Positions 7,490 to 14,670 of a stretch of DNA of 29,073 nucleotides are shown piece after piece. This DNA is from UBA2256 sp964453055. GTDB lineage: Bacteria > Spirochaetota > Spirochaetia > Treponematales > Rectinemataceae. Location of the stretch: assembly GCA_964453055.1 (NCBI GenBank), contig CAYVOD010000013.1:1-29073 (forward strand). The letters are read 5' to 3'. The stretch's first letter is position 1; each line of letters opens with the position of its first letter. The notes below the pieces were generated by a model that searched no databases, was not told the origin of the DNA, and saw only the letters and a program-made list of their open reading frames with translations. The translations under genes and the position numbers were made by a program.

Positions 7490-8566
7490 TTATTGCGGCT
7501 TTTTGTCTTCCAAGGTATAGCGTGCTTTTTCCCAATCGAAGCGTTCCTGCCAATCGGGGTACTTGTAGCGTCCGATATCCTGGTCGTCCGGGTACACGAA
7601 AAGCGCGCCGGGTTTCAGTATGACCGTCTTCATGGCTGGATGGTTTTTCCTGACGATTTCCTCGAGCTGATCGGGATCCAGGTAGGTGCAGGCCCAATTC
7701 TCGTAGTGATCCGGTATGACTACCTTCGAATTCAGGGCCTTCGCCACCCTGAACGCGTCCCAGGGCGTGAGCTTGTCGTAGGAACCGGAGGGATTGTGCC
7801 CCATGTCGAGGATAGTGACGTCGATCTCGTTCCTCTGCCCGACTCCGTAGAAACCGTTGTGGTAGATGCCGTCGCCGATGAAGGCGATATTGCCGCCTGA
7901 TGTCTTGAAGATGTAAGTAACGGCCGCGTCGTCCATCGTGGGCTTGAAATTCGTGCCTTCGGGCAAGCCGAGGGTGGTCGTCAGCGCGTTCATGTCGAAG
8001 TTCTTTTCGACGCGCACCTCGGTATGCCTGAAAGGAACGACATCCCCGGGCTTGACCTCGATTATCCTGTCCTGGGGCACGCCCCAGCCCTTGAGCACGG
8101 CCGCCGTCATCCTCGGGCCGACGAATTTCGCGTTCGTCGTCTGCAGGATCGCTTTCACCGTGTAGATATCGCAATGGTCCGCGTGGTGATGGGTCATGAA
8201 AACGGCATCGATCCGCTTGAATTTCCAGATATCCACGATCTGTGGGTTAAGCCGCATCCAGTGCAGGTGATCGGCGCCAGTATTTTGGCAATCCCCGCTG
8301 TTGGCGTATCGGGTGACCATGGAGGGGCCGGCGTAGTTGTCCAGCAGGAAAATGTCATCCTGGTGCTTTATTCCCCACGAGGGTCCGCCGAACCACCAAA
8401 GGTTGACCCTTCCAGGCGCCACGACAGCCTCGTCCATCTGGCGGTTTATGTACTCTCCCCAGGGCGGAAAGCAGTCCTCAAGCCATGTTTCCCTGGTGAT
8501 TTCCCGGTTTTTCAGCATCTGCGTCGCCTCGACGACGCCCCATTCATCTCTTCGCACGTCGCTCAT
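7490..8566 (-). CDS. UlaG-type metallo-beta-lactamase-fold hydrolase (L-ascorbate-6-phosphate lactonase family)
   Basis: A 358-aa metal-dependent hydrolase. The metal site T-H-H-H-A-D-H is at residues 125-131, matching the H-x-H-x-D-H box. The protein is colinear with E. coli UlaG as I remember it: the opening I-T-R-E-T-W, F-P-P-W-G, V-A-P-G, W-W-F-G, then G-W-G-V-P, K-P-G-D-V-V and V-V-I-P near the C-terminus. UlaG opens the lactone ring of ascorbate 6-phosphate. No phosphotransferase genes are here and the neighbouring importer is a carboxylate type, so an unphosphorylated lactone is more likely (inference). ATG 8566 is chosen over GTG 8572 because GGGAG sits seven bases before it. It is first gene of the leftward operon, divergent from the IclR gene. 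Confidence 0.85.
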   Translation of the reverse strand: MSDVRRDEWGVVEATQMLKNREITRETWLEDCFPPWGEYINRQMDEAVVAPGRVNLWWFGGPSWGIKHQDDIFLLDNYAGPSMVTRYANSGDCQNTGADHLHWMRLNPQIVDIWKFKRIDAVFMTHHHADHCDIYTVKAILQTTNAKFVGPRMTAAVLKGWGVPQDRIIEVKPGDVVPFRHTEVRVEKNFDMNALTTTLGLPEGTNFKPTMDDAAVTYIFKTSGGNIAFIGDGIYHNGFYGVGQRNEIDVTILDMGHNPSGSYDKLTPWDAFRVAKALNSKVVIPDHYENWACTYLDPDQLEEIVRKNHPAMKTVILKPGALFVYPDDQDIGRYKYPDWQERFDWEKARYTLEDKKPQ

Positions 8567-8617
8567 GTACACGCTCCCTGTCCATTCAAACGTAGAGCTG
8601 ATCCGGCTTGTCGAGTG

Positions 8618-8645
8618 ATGATATCATTGTAGTACAACCTGTCAA
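8618..8645 (-). promoter_or_regulatory. Promoter of the leftward hydrolase/dehydrogenase operon with overlapping palindrome
   Basis: On the minus strand a perfect -35 TTGACA (8645-8640) and -10 TATCAT (8623-8618) are 16 bases apart. The -10 is embedded in the perfect palindrome ATGATATCAT (8618-8627). Related half-sites, TATCATCG, recur at 8710-8717 and 8733-8740 before the IclR gene. The arrangement fits an IclR-family operator that would block the -10 and also act on the regulator's own start; this is inference from position. Confidence 0.65.
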
Positions 8646-8739
8646 CAGATTATTCGAATTTCTTCGCCCATCGGTTGCTCTCTTATGGAGCGTGAAACAG
8701 CTGGATACTATCATCGAGCCTGAAACTTAGGATATCATC

Positions 8740-9513
8740 GTGAAAATGGTGGATATCGACGAAAGGGAAAACAGCCGCAACCGCTCGCTTGAAAGGGCGC
8801 TCAGCCTGCTGACGATCCTGGAAGAGACGGGAAGACCACTCACGCTCACGGAGATAAGCGCCAAGGCGCAGCTGCAGAAACCCACGGTACAGAGGCTCTT
8901 GGCCGTGCTCGAGCGCTACGGCTATGCCGAAAGGTTTCATAATCGCTATTTGCTCGGCCCTATCGTCCTCCCTTTAGCGTATTCCTATTTGATGAGCAAC
9001 GAACTTTCCAGGGTGTCCTTGCCCGTCCTGCAGGAGCTTGCAGCGGTCTCCCAGGAAACGGCTTCGCTTTTCGTGCGCATCGGCCACTTTCGAGTTGCCG
9101 TTCAGCGCGTAGAGGGTATACATCCTCTCAGATACGTGCTACCGATCGGGCGCAGGTTGCCGCTCCATCTGGGCGTCGGTAAGGTGCTGGCCGCGGCCTT
9201 GCCTCCGGCGGAGCTAGAAGCGATGCTGGCTGGCTTGGGTGTGGTGCGTTACGTCAGAGGCGAGTCCGTGACGCCGTCGCAATTAAAGGAAGAATTCAAT
9301 AAAGTGCGTGCTCAGGGCTATGCGGTTTCCCGCAATGAACGCGAGATGGGGGTGTCCTCAGTAGCGGCTCCCGTGCTGGGCGCTTCTCGCGAAGTGGTGG
9401 CAGCGATTTCCGTTGCTGGCTCCACGGAGCGTTTCGACACGAAGATCGACGCGCTCATTCTGGAAGTGTGCCGCGCGGCGGCTTCTGCCTCGGAGCGTTT
9501 AGGCAGGCTCTAA
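8740..9513 (+). CDS. IclR-family transcriptional regulator
   Basis: A 257-aa regulator. An N-terminal winged helix-turn-helix (about residues 14-75: S-L-E-R-A-L-S-L-L, L-T-L-T-E-I-S, K-P-T-V-Q-R-L-L, L-G-P) is followed by the IclR effector domain (L-P-V-L-Q-E-L-A, the R-L-P-L-H-L-G-V-G-K-V-L loop, and G-Y-A-V-S-R-N-E-R-E-M-G-V-S-S-V-A-A-P-V). Family members bind a small organic acid in that domain. It is divergent from the hydrolase/dehydrogenase operon and sits before the TTT transporter, so it probably controls both. GTG 8740 has AGGA eight bases upstream; the in-frame ATG at 8746 is an alternative. There is no terminator after the gene before the next promoter at 9589. Confidence 0.92.
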   Translation: MKMVDIDERENSRNRSLERALSLLTILEETGRPLTLTEISAKAQLQKPTVQRLLAVLERYGYAERFHNRYLLGPIVLPLAYSYLMSNELSRVSLPVLQELAAVSQETASLFVRIGHFRVAVQRVEGIHPLRYVLPIGRRLPLHLGVGKVLAAALPPAELEAMLAGLGVVRYVRGESVTPSQLKEEFNKVRAQGYAVSRNEREMGVSSVAAPVLGASREVVAAISVAGSTERFDTKIDALILEVCRAAASASERLGRL

Positions 9514-9588
9514 TCCCTTCGACATAATATTTCCGATCATAGAGCGGATACTCGAAACGTAGCCTTATCCTTCTCGTCAAAATAATTG

Positions 9589-9640
9589 TTGACATATATT
9601 GGTATGGATGTTTTACTGTATGTAACAAAATATTGTACAT
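9589..9640 (+). promoter_or_regulatory. Promoter of the tctBAC operon with downstream inverted repeat
   Basis: A perfect -35 TTGACA (9589-9594) is followed after 17 bases by TTTACT (9612-9617), a 4/6 match to the -10. Just downstream, ATGTA (9620-9624) and TACAT (9636-9640) form an inverted repeat with extra inner matches (CA/TG) across the expected start site, a plausible repressor operator. The sequence around it is notably AT-rich compared with its neighbours. Confidence 0.6.
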
Positions 9641-9680
9641 GGAAATTTACGATAGATTTAGATCGATAAAAGAGGTAGCA

Positions 9681-10169
9681 ATGCGAAAAGCCAGTCTTGT
9701 CGCCGGCATCGTATTTCTCGCTTTTTCATTGACGGTGATGGTCGCGTCCTGGTCGATGGAATATTATTCCTCGATAGGACCGGGGCCGGGCTTTTTCCCT
9801 TTTTGGCTTAGCCTGATCCTCGGTCTTCTTTCCGCCGTCTGGATCGTGCAGATCATTCGAAGCCTACCCAAGCCCGAAAAGGGTCGGAAAGAAGAAAAGT
9901 TACTCCCTGTCGGAGGTGGTCTCCTCCGCCTTCTTTCGATCGTGGGAGCGCTATGCTTCATGATCGTCCTCATGGAACCGCTGGGATTTCAACTGCCTAT
10001 GTTCGCCTTCATGATATTCCTCCTCATCGTTCTGGGGCGGGTAAAACTTCGTACTACCCTGGTGATCGCGGCTATCGGGAGCTTTGGTCTTTTTCGCGTC
10101 TTTACGATGCTGCTCGATGTGCAGCTACCGCAGTCGGCTATTCCTTTCCTTGCCGGCATAGGGCTTTAG
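9681..10169 (+). CDS. tctB: Tripartite tricarboxylate transporter small membrane subunit TctB
   Basis: A 162-aa protein with four predicted membrane helices. The first loop carries the family's G-P-G-P-G-F-F-P-F-W motif right after helix 1, the main signature of TctB. It pairs with TctA to form the membrane part of a secondary, periplasmic-binding-protein-dependent carboxylate importer. ATG 9681 is chosen because GAGGT lies five bases upstream; an open frame reaches back to TTG 9633, but that lies in the leader. It is followed by tctA after a 12-base gap. Confidence 0.9.
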   Translation: MRKASLVAGIVFLAFSLTVMVASWSMEYYSSIGPGPGFFPFWLSLILGLLSAVWIVQIIRSLPKPEKGRKEEKLLPVGGGLLRLLSIVGALCFMIVLMEPLGFQLPMFAFMIFLLIVLGRVKLRTTLVIAAIGSFGLFRVFTMLLDVQLPQSAIPFLAGIGL

Positions 10170-10181
10170 GGGAGGTATACC

Positions 10182-11693
10182 GTGGATGCACTTGGCGATC
10201 TGTTGATGGGTTTTTCGGTTGCCCTCTCTCCGGGCAATCTGCTCTACGCTTTCCTTGGAAGCGCTTTCGGTACCCTGATCGGCGTTCTACCCGGAATTGG
10301 ACCGGCGGCGGGCACGGCCCTTCTCATTCCCCTCACCGCGCGGCTGGAGCCCACGGGGGCGATTATCATGCTCACCGCGATTTTCTACGGTACGCAGTAT
10401 GGAGGCACGATAACGAGCATTCTGCTCAACGTTCCGGGCGAGGCGGCCTCGGCGATAACCTGCATCGATGGCCACAAGATGGCCCTGAAGGGGCGAGCGG
10501 GCGCGGCCTTGAGCATAGCGGCTATCGGTTCTTTTATCGGCGGCCTGTTCGCCACGATAGCGCTCGTCTTCCTCGCGGGACCTCTGACTAAGGTCGCCCT
10601 GGAATTCGGCCCAGTGGAGTTCTTCGCCCTCATGGTTTTGGGCATTTCCCTCATGATGGGGTTGGCCGGCAAGTCCATGGTGAAGGCGGTGATGATGGGC
10701 ATTGTGGGTCTCCTGCTGGCCATGGTGGGCATGGATCCGGTGCGGGGAGCCCCTCGCTTCACCTTCGGAAGAATGGAGCTGATGGATGGCCTCAACTTCG
10801 TCCCCGTGATCATGGGTCTTTTCGGCCTCTCGGATATCCTCGAAAACGCCGAGGAGTCTCTGGACGCCACGAAGAGCGCGAAGGTGGGATCGCTCAAGCC
10901 TTCCAGGGAAGAGGTAAAGGATTCGGCCGGACCCATCGTTCGAGGATCTTTCCTCGGCACTTTGCTCGGCCTGATTCCCGGCATGACGGGATCGATGGCT
11001 TCCTTCATGTCGTACTCGATGGAAAAGAAGATTTCCAAGCATCCCGAGCGCTTCGGGGAAGGGGCCGTGGAGGGCGTGGCGGGACCTGAGACGGCGAACA
11101 ACGCCCACGCCAACGGAGCCCTCATACCTCTTTTCACCCTCGGGATTCCGGCCTCGCCCACGGTGGCCGTTTTGATGGGCGCGTTCCTGATGAATGGCCT
11201 CATCCCCGGCCCCTTCCTGTTCAGGGAGAACCCGCAACTCGTGTGGGGCGTCATCGCCAGCTTCTTCATCGGCAACGTGATACTTCTCATCCTCAACCTC
11301 CCCCTCGTCGGGGTATGGGTGAAGCTGCTCAAGATTCCCTATTCCATCCTCTTCGCCGTGATTTTGGCATTCATGGTGATCGGCGCCTATGGCGTCGAGA
11401 ATTCCGTATTCGATGTCTTTATCATGCTGCTCTTCGGCGTGCTGGGATATCTCCTAAAGAAATTCGACTTTCCGATGGCGCCCATGATTCTCACGCTTAT
11501 CCTGGGCCCGACGATGGAGCGATCGCTGCGGCGATCCATGGAAATGTCGCAGGGCGATTTCTCCATCCTTTTTTCGAGCCCGCTGGCTGCCGTATTGCTC
11601 ATCGTTTCATTGCTCGTACTCGTCACTTCCGCACTCAAGGTTTTTCCGGGTTCCCGGAAGGCCAAATTGGGCAGCGGAAGCGATGGAAAATAG
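10182..11693 (+). CDS. tctA: Tripartite tricarboxylate transporter large membrane subunit TctA
   Basis: A 503-aa, highly hydrophobic permease with about twelve helices, the usual size for TctA. It has two repeats of the family motif: G-T-L-I-G-V-L-P-G-I-G-P in the N-terminal half and G-T-L-L-G-L-I-P-G-M-T-G-S in the second half. It also has Y-G-G-T-I-T-S-I-L-L-N-V-P-G-E and the conserved G-V-A-G-P-E-T-A-N-N-A segment. It forms the ion-coupled translocation pathway. The GTG start follows GGGGAGGT. It sits between tctB and tctC in one transcription unit; the order B-A-C differs from the C-B-A order of the Salmonella citrate operon. Confidence 0.94.
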   Translation: MDALGDLLMGFSVALSPGNLLYAFLGSAFGTLIGVLPGIGPAAGTALLIPLTARLEPTGAIIMLTAIFYGTQYGGTITSILLNVPGEAASAITCIDGHKMALKGRAGAALSIAAIGSFIGGLFATIALVFLAGPLTKVALEFGPVEFFALMVLGISLMMGLAGKSMVKAVMMGIVGLLLAMVGMDPVRGAPRFTFGRMELMDGLNFVPVIMGLFGLSDILENAEESLDATKSAKVGSLKPSREEVKDSAGPIVRGSFLGTLLGLIPGMTGSMASFMSYSMEKKISKHPERFGEGAVEGVAGPETANNAHANGALIPLFTLGIPASPTVAVLMGAFLMNGLIPGPFLFRENPQLVWGVIASFFIGNVILLILNLPLVGVWVKLLKIPYSILFAVILAFMVIGAYGVENSVFDVFIMLLFGVLGYLLKKFDFPMAPMILTLILGPTMERSLRRSMEMSQGDFSILFSSPLAAVLLIVSLLVLVTSALKVFPGSRKAKLGSGSDGK

Positions 11694-11705
11694 AAGGAGG
11701 AATTC

Positions 11706-12683
11706 ATGAAACGCTCATCGTTCCGAAAGTACGCCGTGATTTTATTAGTGGCGTGTCTGTTCATGGCAGCCGCTTCGGTCGGCGCCCAGGCTTACCCGGC
11801 CAAAAACAAGGCGATCACCCTGGTCGTGGGATTCTCTGCGGGCGGCAGCTCGGACGCCGGCGCCCGCATTCTCGCCGGCGGCATGGAAAAGGTTCTGGGA
11901 ACTAAAGTAGAAGTGCTCAACAAACCGGGCGCCTCTGGCCAGTTGGCCTATACGATGGTATCCCAGGCTAAGCCCGACGGTTATACCTTCGGCCTGGCGA
12001 GCCTCCCCGGAATCATGGTTTCGATCATGGACGCCGACCGCAAGGCCACGTACAAGAAAGACGATTTCCAGCCCATCGGCCTCCAGGTTCTGGACGCCGG
12101 CGTTCTGGCGGTCAAGGCCGACAGCCCCTACAAGACCGTCAAGGATCTCATCGACGATGCCAAGGCTCGGCCCAAGAAAATCACCATATCCACCACAGGC
12201 CTGCAGACGGGCGACCATTTCACCATTCTCCAGCTTCAGCAGCTCACCGGAGCCCAGTTCGCCATCGTCCATTTCGACGGAGCGGGCACCGCGATGACCT
12301 CGCTTCTCGGCAAGAAGATCGATGCCTATGTCGGCAACGTCGGCGACGTGCTTTCCCAGCTCAAGTCGGGCGATATCCGCGTGCTCGGCGTGATGGACAG
12401 CGAAGAAAGCCCCTTCCTTCCTGGCGTAAAGACCTTTGAATCCCAGGGTATCAAACTCCTCGGCGGTTCGTGGCGAGGTTATCTGGCTCCCGCCGGAACC
12501 CCCATGGAAATCGTCGAGATACTTTCGGCCGCGATGAAAACGGCGCTGGAAACCGAGGAAGTGAAGTCGGCCATGGCCAAACTCGGGCTTCAGATCCGCT
12601 ATATGGACGTGAAAGGCTACACCAAGGTATGGGATGACTACGGCACCGTGGTGAAAGATCTCATTCCCCTGAGCAAGCAATAA
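11706..12683 (+). CDS. tctC: Tripartite tricarboxylate transporter periplasmic binding protein (Bug/TctC family)
   Basis: A 325-aa secreted solute-binding protein. A signal peptide (K-R at the start, hydrophobic core, cleavage near A-Q-A around residue 29) is followed by the Bug-family signatures: V-V-G-F-S-A-G-G-S-S-D near residue 42, N-K-P-G-A-S-G, and the G-A-G-T-A-M-T-S-L-L-G segment. Members bind mono-, di- or tricarboxylates or their amides. The ligand here is unknown; genome context argues for a sugar acid or hydroxyacid. Start ATG 11706 has GGAGG close upstream. It is followed by a structured spacer and a dehydrogenase gene in the same direction. Confidence 0.93.
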   Translation: MKRSSFRKYAVILLVACLFMAAASVGAQAYPAKNKAITLVVGFSAGGSSDAGARILAGGMEKVLGTKVEVLNKPGASGQLAYTMVSQAKPDGYTFGLASLPGIMVSIMDADRKATYKKDDFQPIGLQVLDAGVLAVKADSPYKTVKDLIDDAKARPKKITISTTGLQTGDHFTILQLQQLTGAQFAIVHFDGAGTAMTSLLGKKIDAYVGNVGDVLSQLKSGDIRVLGVMDSEESPFLPGVKTFESQGIKLLGGSWRGYLAPAGTPMEIVEILSAAMKTALETEEVKSAMAKLGLQIRYMDVKGYTKVWDDYGTVVKDLIPLSKQ

Positions 12684-12697
12684 TAGTTACCGCCTCT

Positions 12698-12750
12698 GGC
12701 GGGAGCCGCTCGCATGCCGGAATGCCGGATGCTCTTAGGCGGTTCCCGCC
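12698..12750 (+). promoter_or_regulatory. Long composite hairpin between tctC and the hydroxyacid dehydrogenase
   Basis: GGCGGGAGCCGC (12698-12709) pairs with GCGGTTCCCGCC (12739-12750) over 12 pairs including one G-U. Inside it a second stem, GCAT...ATGC with CCGG/CCGG and an AATG loop, is formed by 12712-12732. No U-run follows, so it is not a standard terminator. It could stabilise the transporter message, set unequal expression within the operon, or be a processing site. Confidence 0.65.
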
Positions 12751-12766
12751 GGGAATGGAGTTTTCG

Positions 12767-13744
12767 ATGGAGAAAATCGCTCTTGTCGGTCCATATGGCG
12801 CCGATGTGCGACCCTTGCTCGAAAAGCGCCTGCAAGGGGCTATGAGCGTCGTGAATATCGGAAGCGAAAGCGAATTCGGAAAGCTTGCCGATGTGCAGTA
12901 TGTGATTTTGCGAGTTCTCGCCATGAAAAGGCCTGCTATCGAGGCGATGCCCGCGCTCAAGCTTATACAGCGATGGGGCGTGGGATTCGACAAGGTGGAC
13001 GTCGCGGCGGCCGGCGAGCGAGGCATCCCCGTGGCCATAGCGCCCGGGGCCAATTCGACGCCCGTATCCGAGCTGGCCCTCCTGCTCATGCTCGCCCTCT
13101 ACCGCAACCTGCTCAAGCTGCACGAAGGAATGGCGCAGGGGCGCTGGGAGAAGGAAAAGTACATCGACAATTCCTTCATGATAAAAGGCAAAACGGTAGG
13201 CCTCGTCGGCTGCGGCGCTATCGGGCGGCAGGTGGCGAAGAAGGTTCAGGCCTTCGGGGCGGAGGTGGTCTATTACGACGCTTTCCGCCTGCCCGAAGCG
13301 ATGGAACGTGAACTGGCTCTCGGGTATCGCGAACTTGATGAAGTGTTGTCAGGCGCAGATATCGTCAGCCTCCACCTTCCCCTTCTCGACAGCACGCGCG
13401 GCCTGATCGGCCGGCGGGAAATCGGCCTCATGAAGGCGAGCGCTCTTTTAATCAATACGGCCAGGGGCGAGATCGTCGATTCCGCGGCCCTCGCCGAGGC
13501 TCTCGCCGAAAAACGCATCGCCGGAGCCGGGCTCGATGTCTTCGATTCCGAACCCTTGGCGCCCGGCAGCCCCTTAAGGAATCTGGATAATGTGGTGATG
13601 ACCCCGCACGTGGGCGGGAACACGGCCGATATGAGCCTAGATATGGTCGATATCTGCCTGGAGAATATCCTCGCGGTGCGCGATGGCCGACCGCTATCGC
13701 CCAAGGTGCTCGTGAACGGTCAATACTTGATAAAAAACGTCTGA
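12767..13744 (+). CDS. D-isomer-specific 2-hydroxyacid dehydrogenase
   Basis: A 325-aa NAD(P)-dependent dehydrogenase of the phosphoglycerate/glyoxylate reductase family. It has the nucleotide motif G-L-V-G-C-G-A-I-G (residues 145-153) and the catalytic triad residues Arg233 (T-A-R-G-E-I-V-D), Glu262 (F-D-S-E-P) and His281 (T-P-H-V-G-G-N-T). It lacks the C-terminal ACT regulatory domain of biosynthetic SerA, so a catabolic 2-ketoacid/2-hydroxyacid step is more likely than serine synthesis. ATG 12767 has GGAG six bases upstream; the frame is open further back but through the hairpin. It is co-directional with the transporter and the RraA-like gene, 36 bases downstream. Confidence 0.9.
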   Translation: MEKIALVGPYGADVRPLLEKRLQGAMSVVNIGSESEFGKLADVQYVILRVLAMKRPAIEAMPALKLIQRWGVGFDKVDVAAAGERGIPVAIAPGANSTPVSELALLLMLALYRNLLKLHEGMAQGRWEKEKYIDNSFMIKGKTVGLVGCGAIGRQVAKKVQAFGAEVVYYDAFRLPEAMERELALGYRELDEVLSGADIVSLHLPLLDSTRGLIGRREIGLMKASALLINTARGEIVDSAALAEALAEKRIAGAGLDVFDSEPLAPGSPLRNLDNVVMTPHVGGNTADMSLDMVDICLENILAVRDGRPLSPKVLVNGQYLIKNV

Positions 13745-13780
13745 AAAGACGAAGCGCTGAGATAAGGAAGTGGAGCGATT

Positions 13781-14479
13781 ATGTCCGTAGGATTCAGAGT
13801 ATTCTTGAAGCGGGATCTCCCCGCGCCCGAGCTGGTGGAAGCGTTCAAATCCCTTCCGCCGGCCAACGTAGCCGACTGCATGGGCAGGCTTTGCGCCCTC
13901 TCCTCGCAGATCAAGCTTCTCTCTTCCCCGGCCACGCCGATCATGGCGGGCGTCGCCCTGACGGTGAAGGCGAGACCAGGCGATAATCTCATGATCCATA
14001 AGGCCCTCAACATGGCTGGCCCCGGCGACGTGATCATCGTGTCGAACGGCGGCGATCGCAGCCAGTCCCTTGTGGGCGAGATCATAGTGACCTACGCGCG
14101 TTACAAGGGCCTAACAGGCTTGGTGTTCGATGGCCCGATACGCGACATCGACGCGATCTCTAAGATGGACATTCCCGTGTATGGAACCGGAACTACGCCG
14201 GGCGGGCCCTACAAGGAAGGTCCTGGCGAAGTGAACGTTCCAATATCCTGCGGCGGCATCCAGATAGAGCCGGGCGACATAATCTTGGGCGACGCCGACG
14301 GCATAATCGTCATTCCCAAGCGCGATGCGGCAGAAATTTTGGCGGTGGCGGGTAAATTCTCGGCCAACGACGCGGCCAAGGTGACCGCCGCGGCGAACGG
14401 CACGTCCGACCGCTCCTGGGTGGACAAGACGCTGGCGGCGAAGAACTGCGAGATCATCGACGCCGTTTACGGCGCCTGA
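13781..14479 (+). CDS. RraA-like protein (4-hydroxy-4-methyl-2-oxoglutarate/oxaloacetate aldolase-decarboxylase family)
   Basis: A 232-aa protein of the RraA/HMG-aldolase fold. The family motifs are G-G-D-R-S-Q-S-L-V-G-E (residues 90-100) and the metal/substrate segment G-L-V-F-D-G-P-I-R-D (113-122, with Arg121-Asp122), then G-D-I-I-L-G-D-A-D-G-I-I-V-I-P. Catalytic members cleave 4-hydroxy-2-ketoacids to pyruvate or decarboxylate oxaloacetate; the RNase E inhibitor RraA lacks this role and is shorter. Both active-site features are present here and catabolic genes surround it, so an aldolase/decarboxylase is favoured. The start has GGAAG and GGAG upstream. It is last in the operon, with a clear terminator 18 bases after the stop. 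Confidence 0.85.
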   Translation: MSVGFRVFLKRDLPAPELVEAFKSLPPANVADCMGRLCALSSQIKLLSSPATPIMAGVALTVKARPGDNLMIHKALNMAGPGDVIIVSNGGDRSQSLVGEIIVTYARYKGLTGLVFDGPIRDIDAISKMDIPVYGTGTTPGGPYKEGPGEVNVPISCGGIQIEPGDIILGDADGIIVIPKRDAAEILAVAGKFSANDAAKVTAAANGTSDRSWVDKTLAAKNCEIIDAVYGA

Positions 14480-14496
14480 AGCGCGCTCGATGTCGA

Positions 14497-14531
14497 AACA
14501 AAAAGGCTGCCCTCCTGGGTAGCCTTTTTTG
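14497..14531 (+). terminator. Bidirectional rho-independent terminator
   Basis: GGCTGCC (14505-14511) pairs with GGTAGCC (14518-14524), with one G-U pair and a six-base loop. The stem is preceded by an A-run and followed by six T (14525-14530). The A-run gives a T-run on the other strand, so it can also stop leftward transcription from the M20 gene. It closes the transporter operon. Confidence 0.9.
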
Positions 14532-14670
14532 TTAGCCCGATGCAAACATCCTTTACTGAACTATTACATCCCTCAAGATTCCGTTCGGCGGGGATTTCGA
14601 ACTCGTAAGGGCTCGTCTTTAGGAGGCTTTGATTCTAGGCGCTAAAATAAAATCGCTACTATGCTAAACC

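Noticed and set aside
6836..7900. Rightward 354-codon open frame
   Set aside because: It is antisense to the zinc dehydrogenase and the UlaG-type hydrolase, both with full active-site motifs; a shadow.
14590..14620. tRNA-like TTCGAA segment
   Set aside because: The bases next to it do not form a T-stem, and no acceptor or anticodon arm could be built on either strand.
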